Source: Deltaproteobacteria bacterium RBG_16_44_11
GTDB taxonomy: Bacteria > Desulfobacterota > Syntrophia > Syntrophales > Smithellaceae
Assembly (NCBI GenBank): GCA_001797845.1
Contig: MGQN01000010.1
Location: 10,299 to 16,379 of the forward strand
Reading direction: 5' to 3'
Length of the DNA: 6,081 bases
The notes beneath the pieces are model-generated. The model was given only the letters and a program-made list of their open reading frames with translations, was not told the origin of the DNA and made no database searches. The position numbers were made by a program, and so were the translations under genes. Below, one piece after another: positions 1 through 5,381 of the stretch (positions within the stretch are counted from its first letter, which is position 1; each line of letters opens with the position of its first letter).

Positions 1-1078
1 AGGGCAGGGGGTAAGTGCCTTCCACCGGTTCGAGATCATAATTAAAATCAATGAGAAAGGCTTTGCCGTAACCCGATTCGATGAAACAGTTGGAATGCCC
101 GTCAAAGCTGGCTTTCAGTTCTTTGCCTTGAATATAACTCATGATGTTCTTGGTGAGAATCTCTGCCTGAAAATGGACCACCGAGCCGGCCTTGGAGCTG
201 GGCAGGTTGGTGGCATCGCCCAGGACAAAGATGTTGTCTTTGGCTTTCGCCTGCAGGGTGTGAAGGTCTGTGGGCACAAAGTTGAGATCGTCTCCCAGGC
301 CGGAACGAGCCATGAGCGCATCGCCCATGTTGGTCGGCGTGGTGATGAGCAGGTCGTACTCCACTGTGCGTTTGTCATAACTGACGAGCTTGCCGTGCTC
401 TACATGCTCGGTTCCGAAATCAGCGACCATGTTGATTCCCCGTTCTTTGAGCAGGTGTCCCATGACCTTGGCTGTGGCCGGTTTGCTGAAAGCTCCCGAA
501 AGAGGAGTGACGAAATCGATCTGTATGTCTTTGCGCATCTTTTTTTCTGTGAAATACCAGTCGGACATGAAGGCGATTTCCAGCGGAGCTACCGGGCATT
601 TGATAGGCATTTCGGCAACATGGATCGCCACTTTGCCGCCTTTGAACCCGTTCATTTTATTTCCCAGGGCTTCGGCGCCGTCCGCAGTGTAGAAATCAAA
701 GATGTTCTCGCGCCAGCCGTTTTCCGCCATTCCTTGGGTCTCTTCGGGATGGATATCGGTGCCGGTGGCAATGATCAAAATGTCATAGACGATCTCGCGG
801 CCATCCTTAAGTTTGACCCGGTTCTGGTCGTAAGCGATCTCGTCGGCTTCGGCCAGCAGATATTCGACCCCTGCCGGTATATACTTCGCGCCCTTCCGAA
901 TCACATCTTTTTTTGTATAGATCCCGAACGGGATGAAGAGATATCCGGGCTGGTAATAATGATTCTCATCTTTGTCCAGAATCGTGATGTTCCAATCTTT
1001 GCGGTTCAGCTTGCGCGACAGATGGACGGCCATCATGGTTCCCGCTGTTCCTGCTCCGATGATCAGGATTTTTTTCAT
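1..1078 (-). CDS. Sulfide:quinone oxidoreductase-like FAD flavoprotein, C-terminus cut off by the window edge
   Basis: I translated the minus strand by hand; 359 codons are open from ATG 1078 to the left edge without a stop. Residues 1-20 form a Rossmann FAD motif (IIGAGTAG, residues 6-13). ATGTD at 104-108 and FVLGDATN at 284-291 are the other FAD contacts of the two-dinucleotide-binding-domain flavoproteins. Only two cysteines are present: C161 in KCPVAPLE and C331 in GHSNCFIESGYGKA. These match the two catalytic cysteines of SQR, which carry the sulfur bridge; the tail DFNYDLEPVEGTYP resembles the family's C-terminal part. Family knowledge: SQR oxidises sulfide to polysulfide and passes electrons to membrane quinone. 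An in-frame ATG lies one codon upstream (1081), but AGGAG at 1086-1090 is 7 nt from 1078, so I chose 1078. It follows an arsR gene on the same strand. It could be a related flavoprotein with another sulfur substrate; the SQR subtype is not certain. Confidence 0.85.
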   Translation of the reverse strand, partial: MKKILIIGAGTAGTMMAVHLSRKLNRKDWNITILDKDENHYYQPGYLFIPFGIYTKKDVIRKGAKYIPAGVEYLLAEADEIAYDQNRVKLKDGREIVYDILIIATGTDIHPEETQGMAENGWRENIFDFYTADGAEALGNKMNGFKGGKVAIHVAEMPIKCPVAPLEIAFMSDWYFTEKKMRKDIQIDFVTPLSGAFSKPATAKVMGHLLKERGINMVADFGTEHVEHGKLVSYDKRTVEYDLLITTPTNMGDALMARSGLGDDLNFVPTDLHTLQAKAKDNIFVLGDATNLPSSKAGSVVHFQAEILTKNIMSYIQGKELKASFDGHSNCFIESGYGKAFLIDFNYDLEPVEGTYPLP

Positions 1079-1146
1079 CATCAGTCTCCTGTTTTCTTAA
1101 CTCCGTATAACTTCTCTCTAAGAGTAAAATAATATCTGCCGGCATA

Positions 1147-1183
1147 AAATTGGCACGGCAGATAAGCTCTGCCGCGCCAATTT
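1147..1183 (-). terminator. Strong intercistronic hairpin between arsR and the SQR-like gene (possible weak terminator)
   Basis: The arms at 1147-1162 and 1168-1183 pair over 16 positions around a 5-nt loop. The one non-Watson-Crick position (1155/1175) is A-C read on the plus strand but a G-U wobble in minus-strand RNA, which fits selection as RNA transcribed from arsR towards the SQR gene. It lies 9 nt beyond the arsR stop. Only four U residues follow the stem on the minus strand, so it may be a leaky terminator or an mRNA stability or processing hairpin rather than a full stop. A competing stem is described in the findings. Confidence 0.55.
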
Positions 1184-1191
1184 AAATATGT

Positions 1192-1530
1192 TTAAGGTTT
1201 CTTATTCGATGCCTTAACCAGCTTGGAAGCCATCTTTTCATTTTCTATAAGTTGTTCCACCAATACCTCTCTCATCAGGTTGCAGGCCTGAATGATTTTA
1301 GGATTGGCGATCCGATAATATAATTGGACGCCTTCACGCCTTGCCAAAATGACGCCTTTTGACTTTAGAACATTCATGTGCTGGGAAATATTCACTTTAG
1401 CCAGACCGGTTTTTTGCATTAATTCGCTGTTGGACATTTCTCTGTCCTTTAGCAGATTGATAATTTCCAGACGTTTATCATTGGCAAATGTTTTGCAGAT
1501 ATCAGCTTGAAGTTTAAGAATGGTTTCCAT
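1192..1530 (-). CDS. ArsR-family winged-helix repressor, possibly sensing thiol or sulfur
   Basis: This 112-residue protein has the length and layout of an ArsR/SmtB dimeric repressor. It has an N-terminal helix ending in FANDKRLEIINLL (15-27), a helix-turn-helix (about 34-58, with SNSELMQKTGLAKVNISQHM), a beta-wing (61-74, ending GVQLYYRIA) and a long C-terminal helix (77-102). The ELCVCDL-type metal site of ArsR/CadC is absent: the matching stretch reads MSNSELMQ. The only cysteines are C12 in helix 1 and C83 in the last helix, which pack together at the dimer interface in this family. That suggests a redox or persulfide switch, which I infer. A GGGAGG Shine-Dalgarno sequence at 1535-1540 supports ATG 1530. 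It is the upstream gene on the strand of the SQR-like gene and its likely regulator; direct repeats overlap its own proposed promoter, so autoregulation is expected. Confidence 0.9.
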   Translation of the reverse strand: METILKLQADICKTFANDKRLEIINLLKDREMSNSELMQKTGLAKVNISQHMNVLKSKGVILARREGVQLYYRIANPKIIQACNLMREVLVEQLIENEKMASKLVKASNKKP

Positions 1531-1569
1531 TTATCCTCCCTAGATGATCAAGTTCCCAGGTGTTATTGG

Positions 1570-1581
1570 TTCGTATGCGAA
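1570..1581. promoter_or_regulatory. Candidate operator dyad in the arsR leader
   Basis: TTCGTATGCGAA is an imperfect palindrome with TTCG/CGAA arms. It lies about 40 bp upstream of the arsR start, just downstream of the proposed promoter. Its left half, TTCGTAT, recurs at 1628-1634 as part of TTCGTATACC. A shared half-site on both sides of a promoter is typical of ArsR-family autoregulation, but no binding evidence exists here. Confidence 0.35.
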
Positions 1582-1595
1582 TGTTCTTCATCATC

Positions 1596-1623
1596 AGTAT
1601 AAAAAATAATGTTTGTAAGTTAA
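1596..1623 (-). promoter_or_regulatory. Putative sigma-70 promoter of arsR
   Basis: Read on the minus strand, TTAACT (1623-1618) and TATACT (1601-1596) are separated by 16 bp. The predicted transcript would start near 1589 and give a leader of about 58 nt to the arsR ATG. The -35 hexamer lies inside one copy of the 11-bp direct repeat, so a bound repressor would block it. A TTGACA is also present on this strand at 1667-1662 but has no good -10 at the right distance. Confidence 0.4.
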
Positions 1624-1648
1624 TATATTCGTATACCAGTTAATATAT
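1618..1648. repeat. Pair of 11-bp direct repeats, candidate operator
   Basis: AGTTAATATAT occurs at 1618-1628 and again at 1638-1648, so the copies start 20 bp apart, about two helical turns and therefore on the same DNA face. Between them lies TTCGTATACC (1628-1637), which contains the palindrome GTATAC and repeats the TTCGTAT of the 1570-1581 dyad. The arrangement overlaps the proposed arsR -35 and fits cooperative repressor binding. The strong AT content makes chance repeats easier. Confidence 0.4.
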
Positions 1649-1874
1649 ATATTTATACCTGTCAATAAAAAAATGCATGCATAAAGCATGAAGGCTTTAT
1701 TCCGTTTCTTAATTGCTGATTATATTGAGATTATTTGTTGATGAGAGTCGCTACGCAGTGAGCTTTTTTTGACAAATGTCCTATATTTCTTGCTTCTCAA
1801 AACAAAATCGGACAATAACTTGATTGAAGAATGACTGAAAATAAATTATAAGAGCAGTGTAATATGATTAAAAT
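1649..1874. other. AT-rich part of the divergent arsR/uvrC intergenic region, no gene seen
   Basis: Together with the arsR leader this makes a 344-bp gap without a gene. It holds a 7-bp inverted repeat, ATAAAGC (1681-1687) with GCTTTAT (1694-1700), and an A7 run at 1667-1673 beside ATGCATGCAT. An isolated TTGACA lies at 1769-1774. The longest small reading frame noticed (17 codons from 1688) lacks a ribosome binding site. The uvrC promoter must lie here. Confidence 0.6.
1820..1847 (+). promoter_or_regulatory. Weak candidate promoter of uvrC
   Basis: TTGATT (1820-1825) and TAAATT (1842-1847) are 16 bp apart, with four of six matches in each hexamer. They would start a transcript roughly 20 nt before the uvrC ATG. 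The match is moderate and the region is AT-rich, so this is only the best candidate seen. Confidence 0.25.
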
Positions 1875-3716
1875 ATGGAAGAAAAAAACATTTTAAAAGA
1901 AAAAATAACTTCCGCTCCGCGCAGTCCCGGCGTTTATCTGATGAAGGACTCAGCGCAGAAGATTATCTACGTCGGCAAAGCCAATAACTTAAAAAGCCGC
2001 ATTGGTTCTTATTTTACAGGTAAGGATACGCGGCCCATGGCGCCGTTTTTGATGTCCCGTGTAAGCGATATTGAATTTATTACCACCGTCACCGGAAAAG
2101 AAGCTTTAATTTTGGAAAACAATATCATCAAGAAACATCGTCCGCGCTACAATGTCATCTTGCGCGATGATAAAACTTACTATCATTTAACTATCGATCC
2201 GGCGGAAAGATTTCCGCGCTTGCAACTGGTGCGCAAAAGAGTGAACAACGCCGCACTGTATTTCGGCCCCTATCCATCGGGACTGGCCGCCAAGGAAACC
2301 CTGCGTTTTGTTCAGCAGGTATTTCCGTTACGTTCCTGCCGCAACCGCGATTTACAGTTGCGCAGCCGTCCCTGCCTGGAATATCAGATTGGCCGGTGCT
2401 TTGCTCCCTGCAAGGGTTTAATTGATGAGGAACCTTACCGCAAATTAGTGGAAAACTCCGTTTCCTTTTTGCAGGGGCGCAGACGCTCCCTGATTACCGA
2501 GATAAAAGCGCAGATGGAAGAGGCGGCTCGGAATTTAAACTACGAAGAGGCCGCGCGCCTGCGTGACCGCATCGCCGCGCTGGAACATGCGCTGGAAAAG
2601 CAAAATGTCGATTGGGGCGGTACAAAGGATCAGGATGTTCTGGGTGTATATACCCATGATGATAGTTATCAACTTTGTATTTTATTTGTGCGCGGGGGAA
2701 AGCTTCTGGGCAGCAAATCATTTGCGCCGATGAAAATGAAAATGGAACTCGCCGAAATTATTTCATCCTGCCTGACTCAATATTATGATGACGGCGCGCA
2801 AATTTCTAGTGAAATTATTATTCCTTGTCATTTGCCCGATGAGGCCCTCATCACCGAATGGCTGACGGATAAGAAAGAGAAAAAGGTCACGCTTACTATA
2901 CCTTCTCGCGGAACAAAGAATGCTTTGCTGGATATGGCCGTTGCCAATGCCCGCAGTCTCTGGGAATCCGGGCAGAAAAAGGAAGAACAAAAAGCAGCAG
3001 GCATGAAAATTCTTCAGGAAAAACTATTACTCGCAAAACTGCCGCGGAGAATTGAGTGTTATGATATTTCCAATATCAGTGGCAAACACGCCGTGGGTTC
3101 AATGGCGGTATTTCAGGATGGCGAGCCGGACAAGTCGAGCTACCGCCGTTTCCGCATCAAATCCGTATCCGAATCCGACGATTATGCGATGATGTATGAG
3201 GTGCTGGCGCGCCGATTTGCCCATAACGAAAATCTGCCTGATTTAGTTGTTGTTGACGGCGGCAAAGGCCAGCTAAATGTGGCACTTTCCGTGTTAAAAG
3301 ATTTGAAAATTAAGGTGGATGTCATTGGTTTGGCCAAGGAAGAGCGTACCATATTTTCCAGTAAAGGCATTTTAAAAAAGAAAACCGGAAAATCCGAAGA
3401 TCGTGTTTATCTGCCGCGGCGCAAAGACTCTATCTACCTTAAAGCATGGCCCTATGCTTTGGGGATACTGCAAAGAGTAAGAGATGAAGCGCACCGTTTT
3501 GCTTTGAGCTATCATCACCAGCTTAAGCAAAAAAATGATCTGCGTTCGGTTCTTGATGATATTCCTGATATTGGCGAGGTGCGCAGAAAAATATTGCTGA
3601 AACATTTTGGATCAAGTAAGCAAGTTAAAAACGCAACGCTTGCCGAATTGCAAAAAGTGCCGGGAATTGGTAAGGAACTGGCGGAAAAAATTTATTCTCG
3701 TTTATCATTGAAGTAG
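1875..3716 (+). CDS. uvrC: UvrC, excinuclease ABC subunit C
   Basis: This is a full-length UvrC of 613 residues, the nuclease that makes both incisions around UvrB-marked DNA damage in nucleotide excision repair. The GIY-YIG domain at about 14-95 (SPGVYLMKD, IIYVGKANNLKSRIGSYF, R42, E81 in ENNIIKKHRPRYN) makes the 3' cut. Four cysteines, C155, C167, C175 and C179, have the spacing of the [4Fe-4S] ligands reported for E. coli UvrC. A UVR motif at about 206-240 binds UvrB. The RNase H-like 5'-nuclease has D397 (CYDISN), D461 (VVVDGGKGQ) and H540 (DEAHRF) as its catalytic triad. Two helix-hairpin-helix motifs end the protein (561-580, 595-610). ATG 1875 is the first in-frame start and gives the usual N-terminus, but no good Shine-Dalgarno sequence precedes it, suggesting low expression. 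No uvrA or uvrB is nearby, and the gene has wide gaps on both sides. Confidence 0.98.
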   Translation: MEEKNILKEKITSAPRSPGVYLMKDSAQKIIYVGKANNLKSRIGSYFTGKDTRPMAPFLMSRVSDIEFITTVTGKEALILENNIIKKHRPRYNVILRDDKTYYHLTIDPAERFPRLQLVRKRVNNAALYFGPYPSGLAAKETLRFVQQVFPLRSCRNRDLQLRSRPCLEYQIGRCFAPCKGLIDEEPYRKLVENSVSFLQGRRRSLITEIKAQMEEAARNLNYEEAARLRDRIAALEHALEKQNVDWGGTKDQDVLGVYTHDDSYQLCILFVRGGKLLGSKSFAPMKMKMELAEIISSCLTQYYDDGAQISSEIIIPCHLPDEALITEWLTDKKEKKVTLTIPSRGTKNALLDMAVANARSLWESGQKKEEQKAAGMKILQEKLLLAKLPRRIECYDISNISGKHAVGSMAVFQDGEPDKSSYRRFRIKSVSESDDYAMMYEVLARRFAHNENLPDLVVVDGGKGQLNVALSVLKDLKIKVDVIGLAKEERTIFSSKGILKKKTGKSEDRVYLPRRKDSIYLKAWPYALGILQRVRDEAHRFALSYHHQLKQKNDLRSVLDDIPDIGEVRRKILLKHFGSSKQVKNATLAELQKVPGIGKELAEKIYSRLSLK

Positions 3717-3739
3717 GAATTTGATAAACGTGCTACCTT

Positions 3740-3867
3740 GTCTTTGCGAGGGAGCGAAACGACCGAAGCAATCTCATAAGTTTTAGATTGTTTGAGATTG
3801 CCACGGGCTTTGCCCTCGCAACGACTGAGTCGGATTGCTTCATCCGCCGTGGCGGACTCGCAATGAC
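3740..3867. repeat. Intergenic palindromic repeat element ('TTGCGAG / GAAGCAATCTC' type)
   Basis: The 184-bp gap between uvrC and mntP is mostly one nested palindromic element. The 11-mer GTCNTTGCGAG stands at 3740-3750, and its reverse complement occurs twice, at 3815-3825 and 3857-3867. GCAATCTCA (3768-3776) pairs perfectly with TGAGATTGC (3793-3801), while GAAGCAATC (3765-3773) pairs perfectly with GATTGCTTC (3833-3841), so these two stems compete. A small GC-rich hairpin TCCGCC-GT-GGCGGA sits at 3843-3856. From memory, similar motifs occur in many copies in several bacterial genomes, including some deltaproteobacteria. It contains no credible gene and may act as a terminator or mRNA-end structure for uvrC. 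Confidence 0.8.
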
Positions 3868-3900
3868 CAAAGTGATGAAAAGTGAGCAGGATGATTTAAT

Positions 3901-4458
3901 ATGAGTTTAATAACGATTTTCTTTCTGGCAGTAGCTCTGGGTATTGACGCGTTTTCCGTGGCGATCGGTATCGGCGCGGGCAATCATAAAAAACCATGGT
4001 GGCCGCCGGTCTTGCGCCTCTGTCTTGCTTTTGGTTTTTTTCAGTTCATGATGGCTATTCTAGGGTGGCTCGCCGGTTCGACGGTGGTTGAGATGATCGA
4101 AGCCTTTGATCATTGGATTGCTTTCGGGCTACTGGCTGTTATCGGCGGTAAAATGATCTGGGAAGGATTTGAAAAAGAAGAAAGCGAAGAAAAAGCGGAC
4201 CAGACAAAAGGATTGCCTCTCTTGCTTCTTTCCATTGCGACAAGTATTGATTCGCTCGCGGTGGGTTTTAGCTTTTCGGTATTAAAAACACCAATACTGT
4301 TCCCCGCGGTTATCATCGGTATCGTTTGTTTCTTCATGACGGCTGTCGGCATGATTTTCGGCAAAGCGCTCGCCAAACTATTCGGCAAAAAAGTGGAAAT
4401 CTTCGGCGGTATCGTTTTGATTGCAATTGGTGTAAAGATACTTGTAGAACATATGTAA
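3901..4458 (+). CDS. mntP: MntP-family manganese efflux pump
   Basis: This 185-residue polytopic inner-membrane protein has the length and signature residues of MntP (formerly YebN/DUF204), which exports Mn(II) to prevent manganese poisoning. About six hydrophobic segments are visible (roughly 3-25, 40-60, 71-87, 106-128, 132-155, 166-183). The two halves are related and each carries the family's key acidic residue: D16 in GIDAFSVAIG and D117 in TSIDSLAVGFS. A charged cytoplasmic loop at 91-103 (EKEESEEKADQTK) separates the halves, and GG motifs at 82-83 and 169-170 are typical. AGGA at 3888-3891, 9 nt upstream, supports ATG 3901; the nearby in-frame ATG at 3892 runs straight into a stop. I saw no yybP-ykoY manganese riboswitch upstream, where the palindromic repeat takes up most of the space, so manganese control is not evident here. 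Confidence 0.95.
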   Translation: MSLITIFFLAVALGIDAFSVAIGIGAGNHKKPWWPPVLRLCLAFGFFQFMMAILGWLAGSTVVEMIEAFDHWIAFGLLAVIGGKMIWEGFEKEESEEKADQTKGLPLLLLSIATSIDSLAVGFSFSVLKTPILFPAVIIGIVCFFMTAVGMIFGKALAKLFGKKVEIFGGIVLIAIGVKILVEHM

Positions 4459-4468
4459 GATGAAAGGG

Positions 4469-4510
4469 TCAAGCGGCAAGGATCAAGGTACAAGGAGCAA
4501 GGCACAAAGG
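4469..4510 (+). repeat. Degenerate 7-bp tandem repeat (NCAAGGN)
   Basis: Six adjacent heptamers can be laid out: TCAAGCG, GCAAGGA, TCAAGGT, ACAAGGA, GCAAGGC and ACAAAGG. The CAAGG core is exact in four and one base off in the others, while the flanking bases vary. The array starts 10 bp after the mntP stop. It has no open reading role; slippage-generated low-complexity DNA is the simplest explanation. Confidence 0.7.
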
Positions 4511-4521
4511 CATAAAGCGAA

Positions 4522-4580
4522 TCCCGGCAGGGAACCCCGACGAATAACCTGAAGGTCACTCGTGCCTGGGTATGCCGGGA
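4522..4580 (+). other. Inverted-repeat structure upstream of the methyltransferase gene
   Basis: TCCCGGCA (4522-4529) and TGCCGGGA (4573-4580) are a perfect 8-bp inverted repeat closing a 43-nt interior. Inside, short helices can stack in nested order: ACCC/GGGT (4534-4537 with 4568-4571), ACGA/TCGT (4540-4543 with 4560-4563) and ACCT-GA-AGGT (4547-4556). The structure ends about 10 bp before the Shine-Dalgarno sequence of the next gene, so it could be a leader RNA element, a palindromic DNA repeat or a terminator remnant. It matches no riboswitch class that I recognise. Confidence 0.45.
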
Positions 4581-4600
4581 CAGAAGATTGGAGGAAAGAG

Positions 4601-5116
4601 ATGTTCTATCAAATTATTAAAGTCGGGAAAGAAGAAGTCGGGCTTGTTTGGGACTGTGCCGGAAAGAAGCCGTGCGTGGAATATATTTATTTGCCCAATC
4701 CAAAAAGGAAATTGAAAGAGCGCATTATAAAAGATTATCCTGAAATCAATAAAATTCCACGCAGGATTACGGGCGGTATCGATGATCGAATTGCAAAATT
4801 GTATTTTGGTAAAAAAGCACAGGTCGATCTTTCTTATTTGAATTTATCCAGGCTTACAGGTTTCTCAGCAAAAGTATTAAAACAAGCCTGCAAAATTCCA
4901 CGCGGCAAAGTGGCTACATATTCCGGACTGGCGGCAAAAATAGGCAAGCCAGGCGCGGCCAGAGCCGTAGGAACAGTAATGGCCAATAATCCATTCCCCA
5001 TCATCATCCCCTGTCATCGCGTTATTCGCGCCGATGGAACTCTCGGCGGTTTCGGCGGCGGCCTCAAAATGAAAAGAGAATTACTTGATAAAGAAGGTGC
5101 AGTACTTAATATTTAA
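4601..5116 (+). CDS. ogt: Methylated-DNA--protein-cysteine S-methyltransferase (Ogt/MGMT)
   Basis: This protein repairs O6-alkylguanine by transferring the alkyl group to its own cysteine in a single-use reaction. I start it at ATG 4601, with GGAGG at 4590-4594 only 6 nt upstream, giving 171 residues; the in-frame GTG at 4562 would add 13 residues lying in the inverted-repeat structure and lacks such a site. The acceptor is C138 in PCHRV. By a constant offset of 7 from human MGMT, the other active-site residues fall in place: N130, H139, E165, the arginine finger R121 in RAVG and Y107 in TYSGLA. F151 stands where human MGMT has Tyr158. The N-terminal 80 residues are the divergent domain of the family. 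There is no Ada regulatory domain with metal-binding cysteines, so this is a constitutive Ogt-type enzyme rather than a sensor. It is a cytoplasmic DNA-binding protein. Confidence 0.95.
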   Translation: MFYQIIKVGKEEVGLVWDCAGKKPCVEYIYLPNPKRKLKERIIKDYPEINKIPRRITGGIDDRIAKLYFGKKAQVDLSYLNLSRLTGFSAKVLKQACKIPRGKVATYSGLAAKIGKPGAARAVGTVMANNPFPIIIPCHRVIRADGTLGGFGGGLKMKRELLDKEGAVLNI

Positions 5117-5141
5117 GGGCAAATTTCCTGCTCTTAGATAT

Positions 5142-5190
5142 TGGGTAAATTATATCCACTTGGATACTAATGCCGGATATATTTTACCCA
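5142..5190. promoter_or_regulatory. Long inverted repeat: enhancer-type site or terminator of the methyltransferase gene
   Basis: The arms at 5142-5157 (TGGGTAAATTATATCC) and 5175-5190 (GGATATATTTTACCCA) pair at 15 of 16 positions around a 17-nt spacer; the mismatch is 5150/5182. Each arm is itself roughly palindromic and the arm centres are about 32 bp (three helical turns) apart, which would suit two dimers of an activator. The centre lies about 137 bp upstream of the start predicted from the sigma-54 motif. It begins 26 nt after the ogt stop, so it may instead end that transcript, although no U-tract follows. Confidence 0.5.
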
Positions 5191-5241
5191 TTAAATTTCT
5201 GATAAATATGAATAATTATTCTGTATCACTGAAATTACTTA

Positions 5242-5247
5242 TATAAT
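5242..5247 (+). promoter_or_regulatory. Isolated TATAAT (-10-like) hexamer
   Basis: A perfect TATAAT lies 134 bp upstream of the DUF3300 start. The hexamer 17 bp further upstream, TTCTGT, matches the -35 consensus poorly, and the surrounding DNA is AT-rich, so this is a weak alternative to the sigma-54 promoter. Confidence 0.2.
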
Positions 5248-5276
5248 TACAGTATGTTAGAAGATAATGACCGTAA

Positions 5277-5292
5277 TGGCATAAGCCTTGCT
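5277..5292 (+). promoter_or_regulatory. Probable sigma-54 (-24/-12) promoter of the DUF3300 gene
   Basis: TGGCATAAGCCTTGCT matches the sigma-54 consensus TGGCACG-N4-TTGCW at 14 of 16 positions, counting the four free N positions. It has exact GG (5278-5279) and GC (5290-5291) elements at the required 12-bp distance. Transcription would start near 5303, leaving a leader of about 79 nt before ATG 5382. Sigma-54 promoters need an enhancer-binding ATPase bound upstream; the dyad at 5142-5190 is at a suitable distance. Confidence 0.6.
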
Positions 5293-5381
5293 GTCTAATA
5301 AACCGTGGAATTAAAAAAGACTCGTAAAGAGCTTAACGATGAAGTAAAACTAAAAAATTATCGTATTAAGGAGACTAAATT

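Noticed and set aside
95..1132. Long plus-strand reading frame of 345 codons
   Set aside because: It is the antisense of the SQR-like gene; the minus-strand translation gives clear FAD motifs and catalytic cysteines, while the plus-strand product resembles nothing.
1517..1594. Small reading frame starting ATGATGAAG in the arsR leader, overlapping the arsR start out of frame
   Set aside because: Its start lies at or before the predicted transcript start and no Shine-Dalgarno sequence precedes it. The ACTGATGATGAA string shared with the SQR start is probably chance.
1681..1700. Hairpin ATAAAGC/GCTTTAT with a distant T7 run on the minus strand as a terminator
   Set aside because: The stem is short and AT-rich, the T-run is separated by 7 nt, and no minus-strand gene lies upstream to be terminated.
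1769..1774. Perfect TTGACA as the uvrC -35 element
   Set aside because: The sequence 17 bp downstream (GCTTCT) is not a -10 element, and the nearest TATATT is only about 7 bp away.
3799..3814. TGCCACGGGCTTTGCC as a second sigma-54 promoter before mntP
   Set aside because: The essential -24 GG is GC here, and the sequence is part of the dispersed palindromic repeat, so the resemblance is most likely accidental.
4110..4559. Minus-strand reading frame of 149 codons over mntP
   Set aside because: It is antisense to a well supported membrane protein gene and to repeat DNA, and has no recognisable features.
4562..4600. GTG 4562 as the start of the methyltransferase
   Set aside because: The extra 13 residues come from the inverted-repeat structure, while ATG 4601 has a strong GGAGG at ideal distance.
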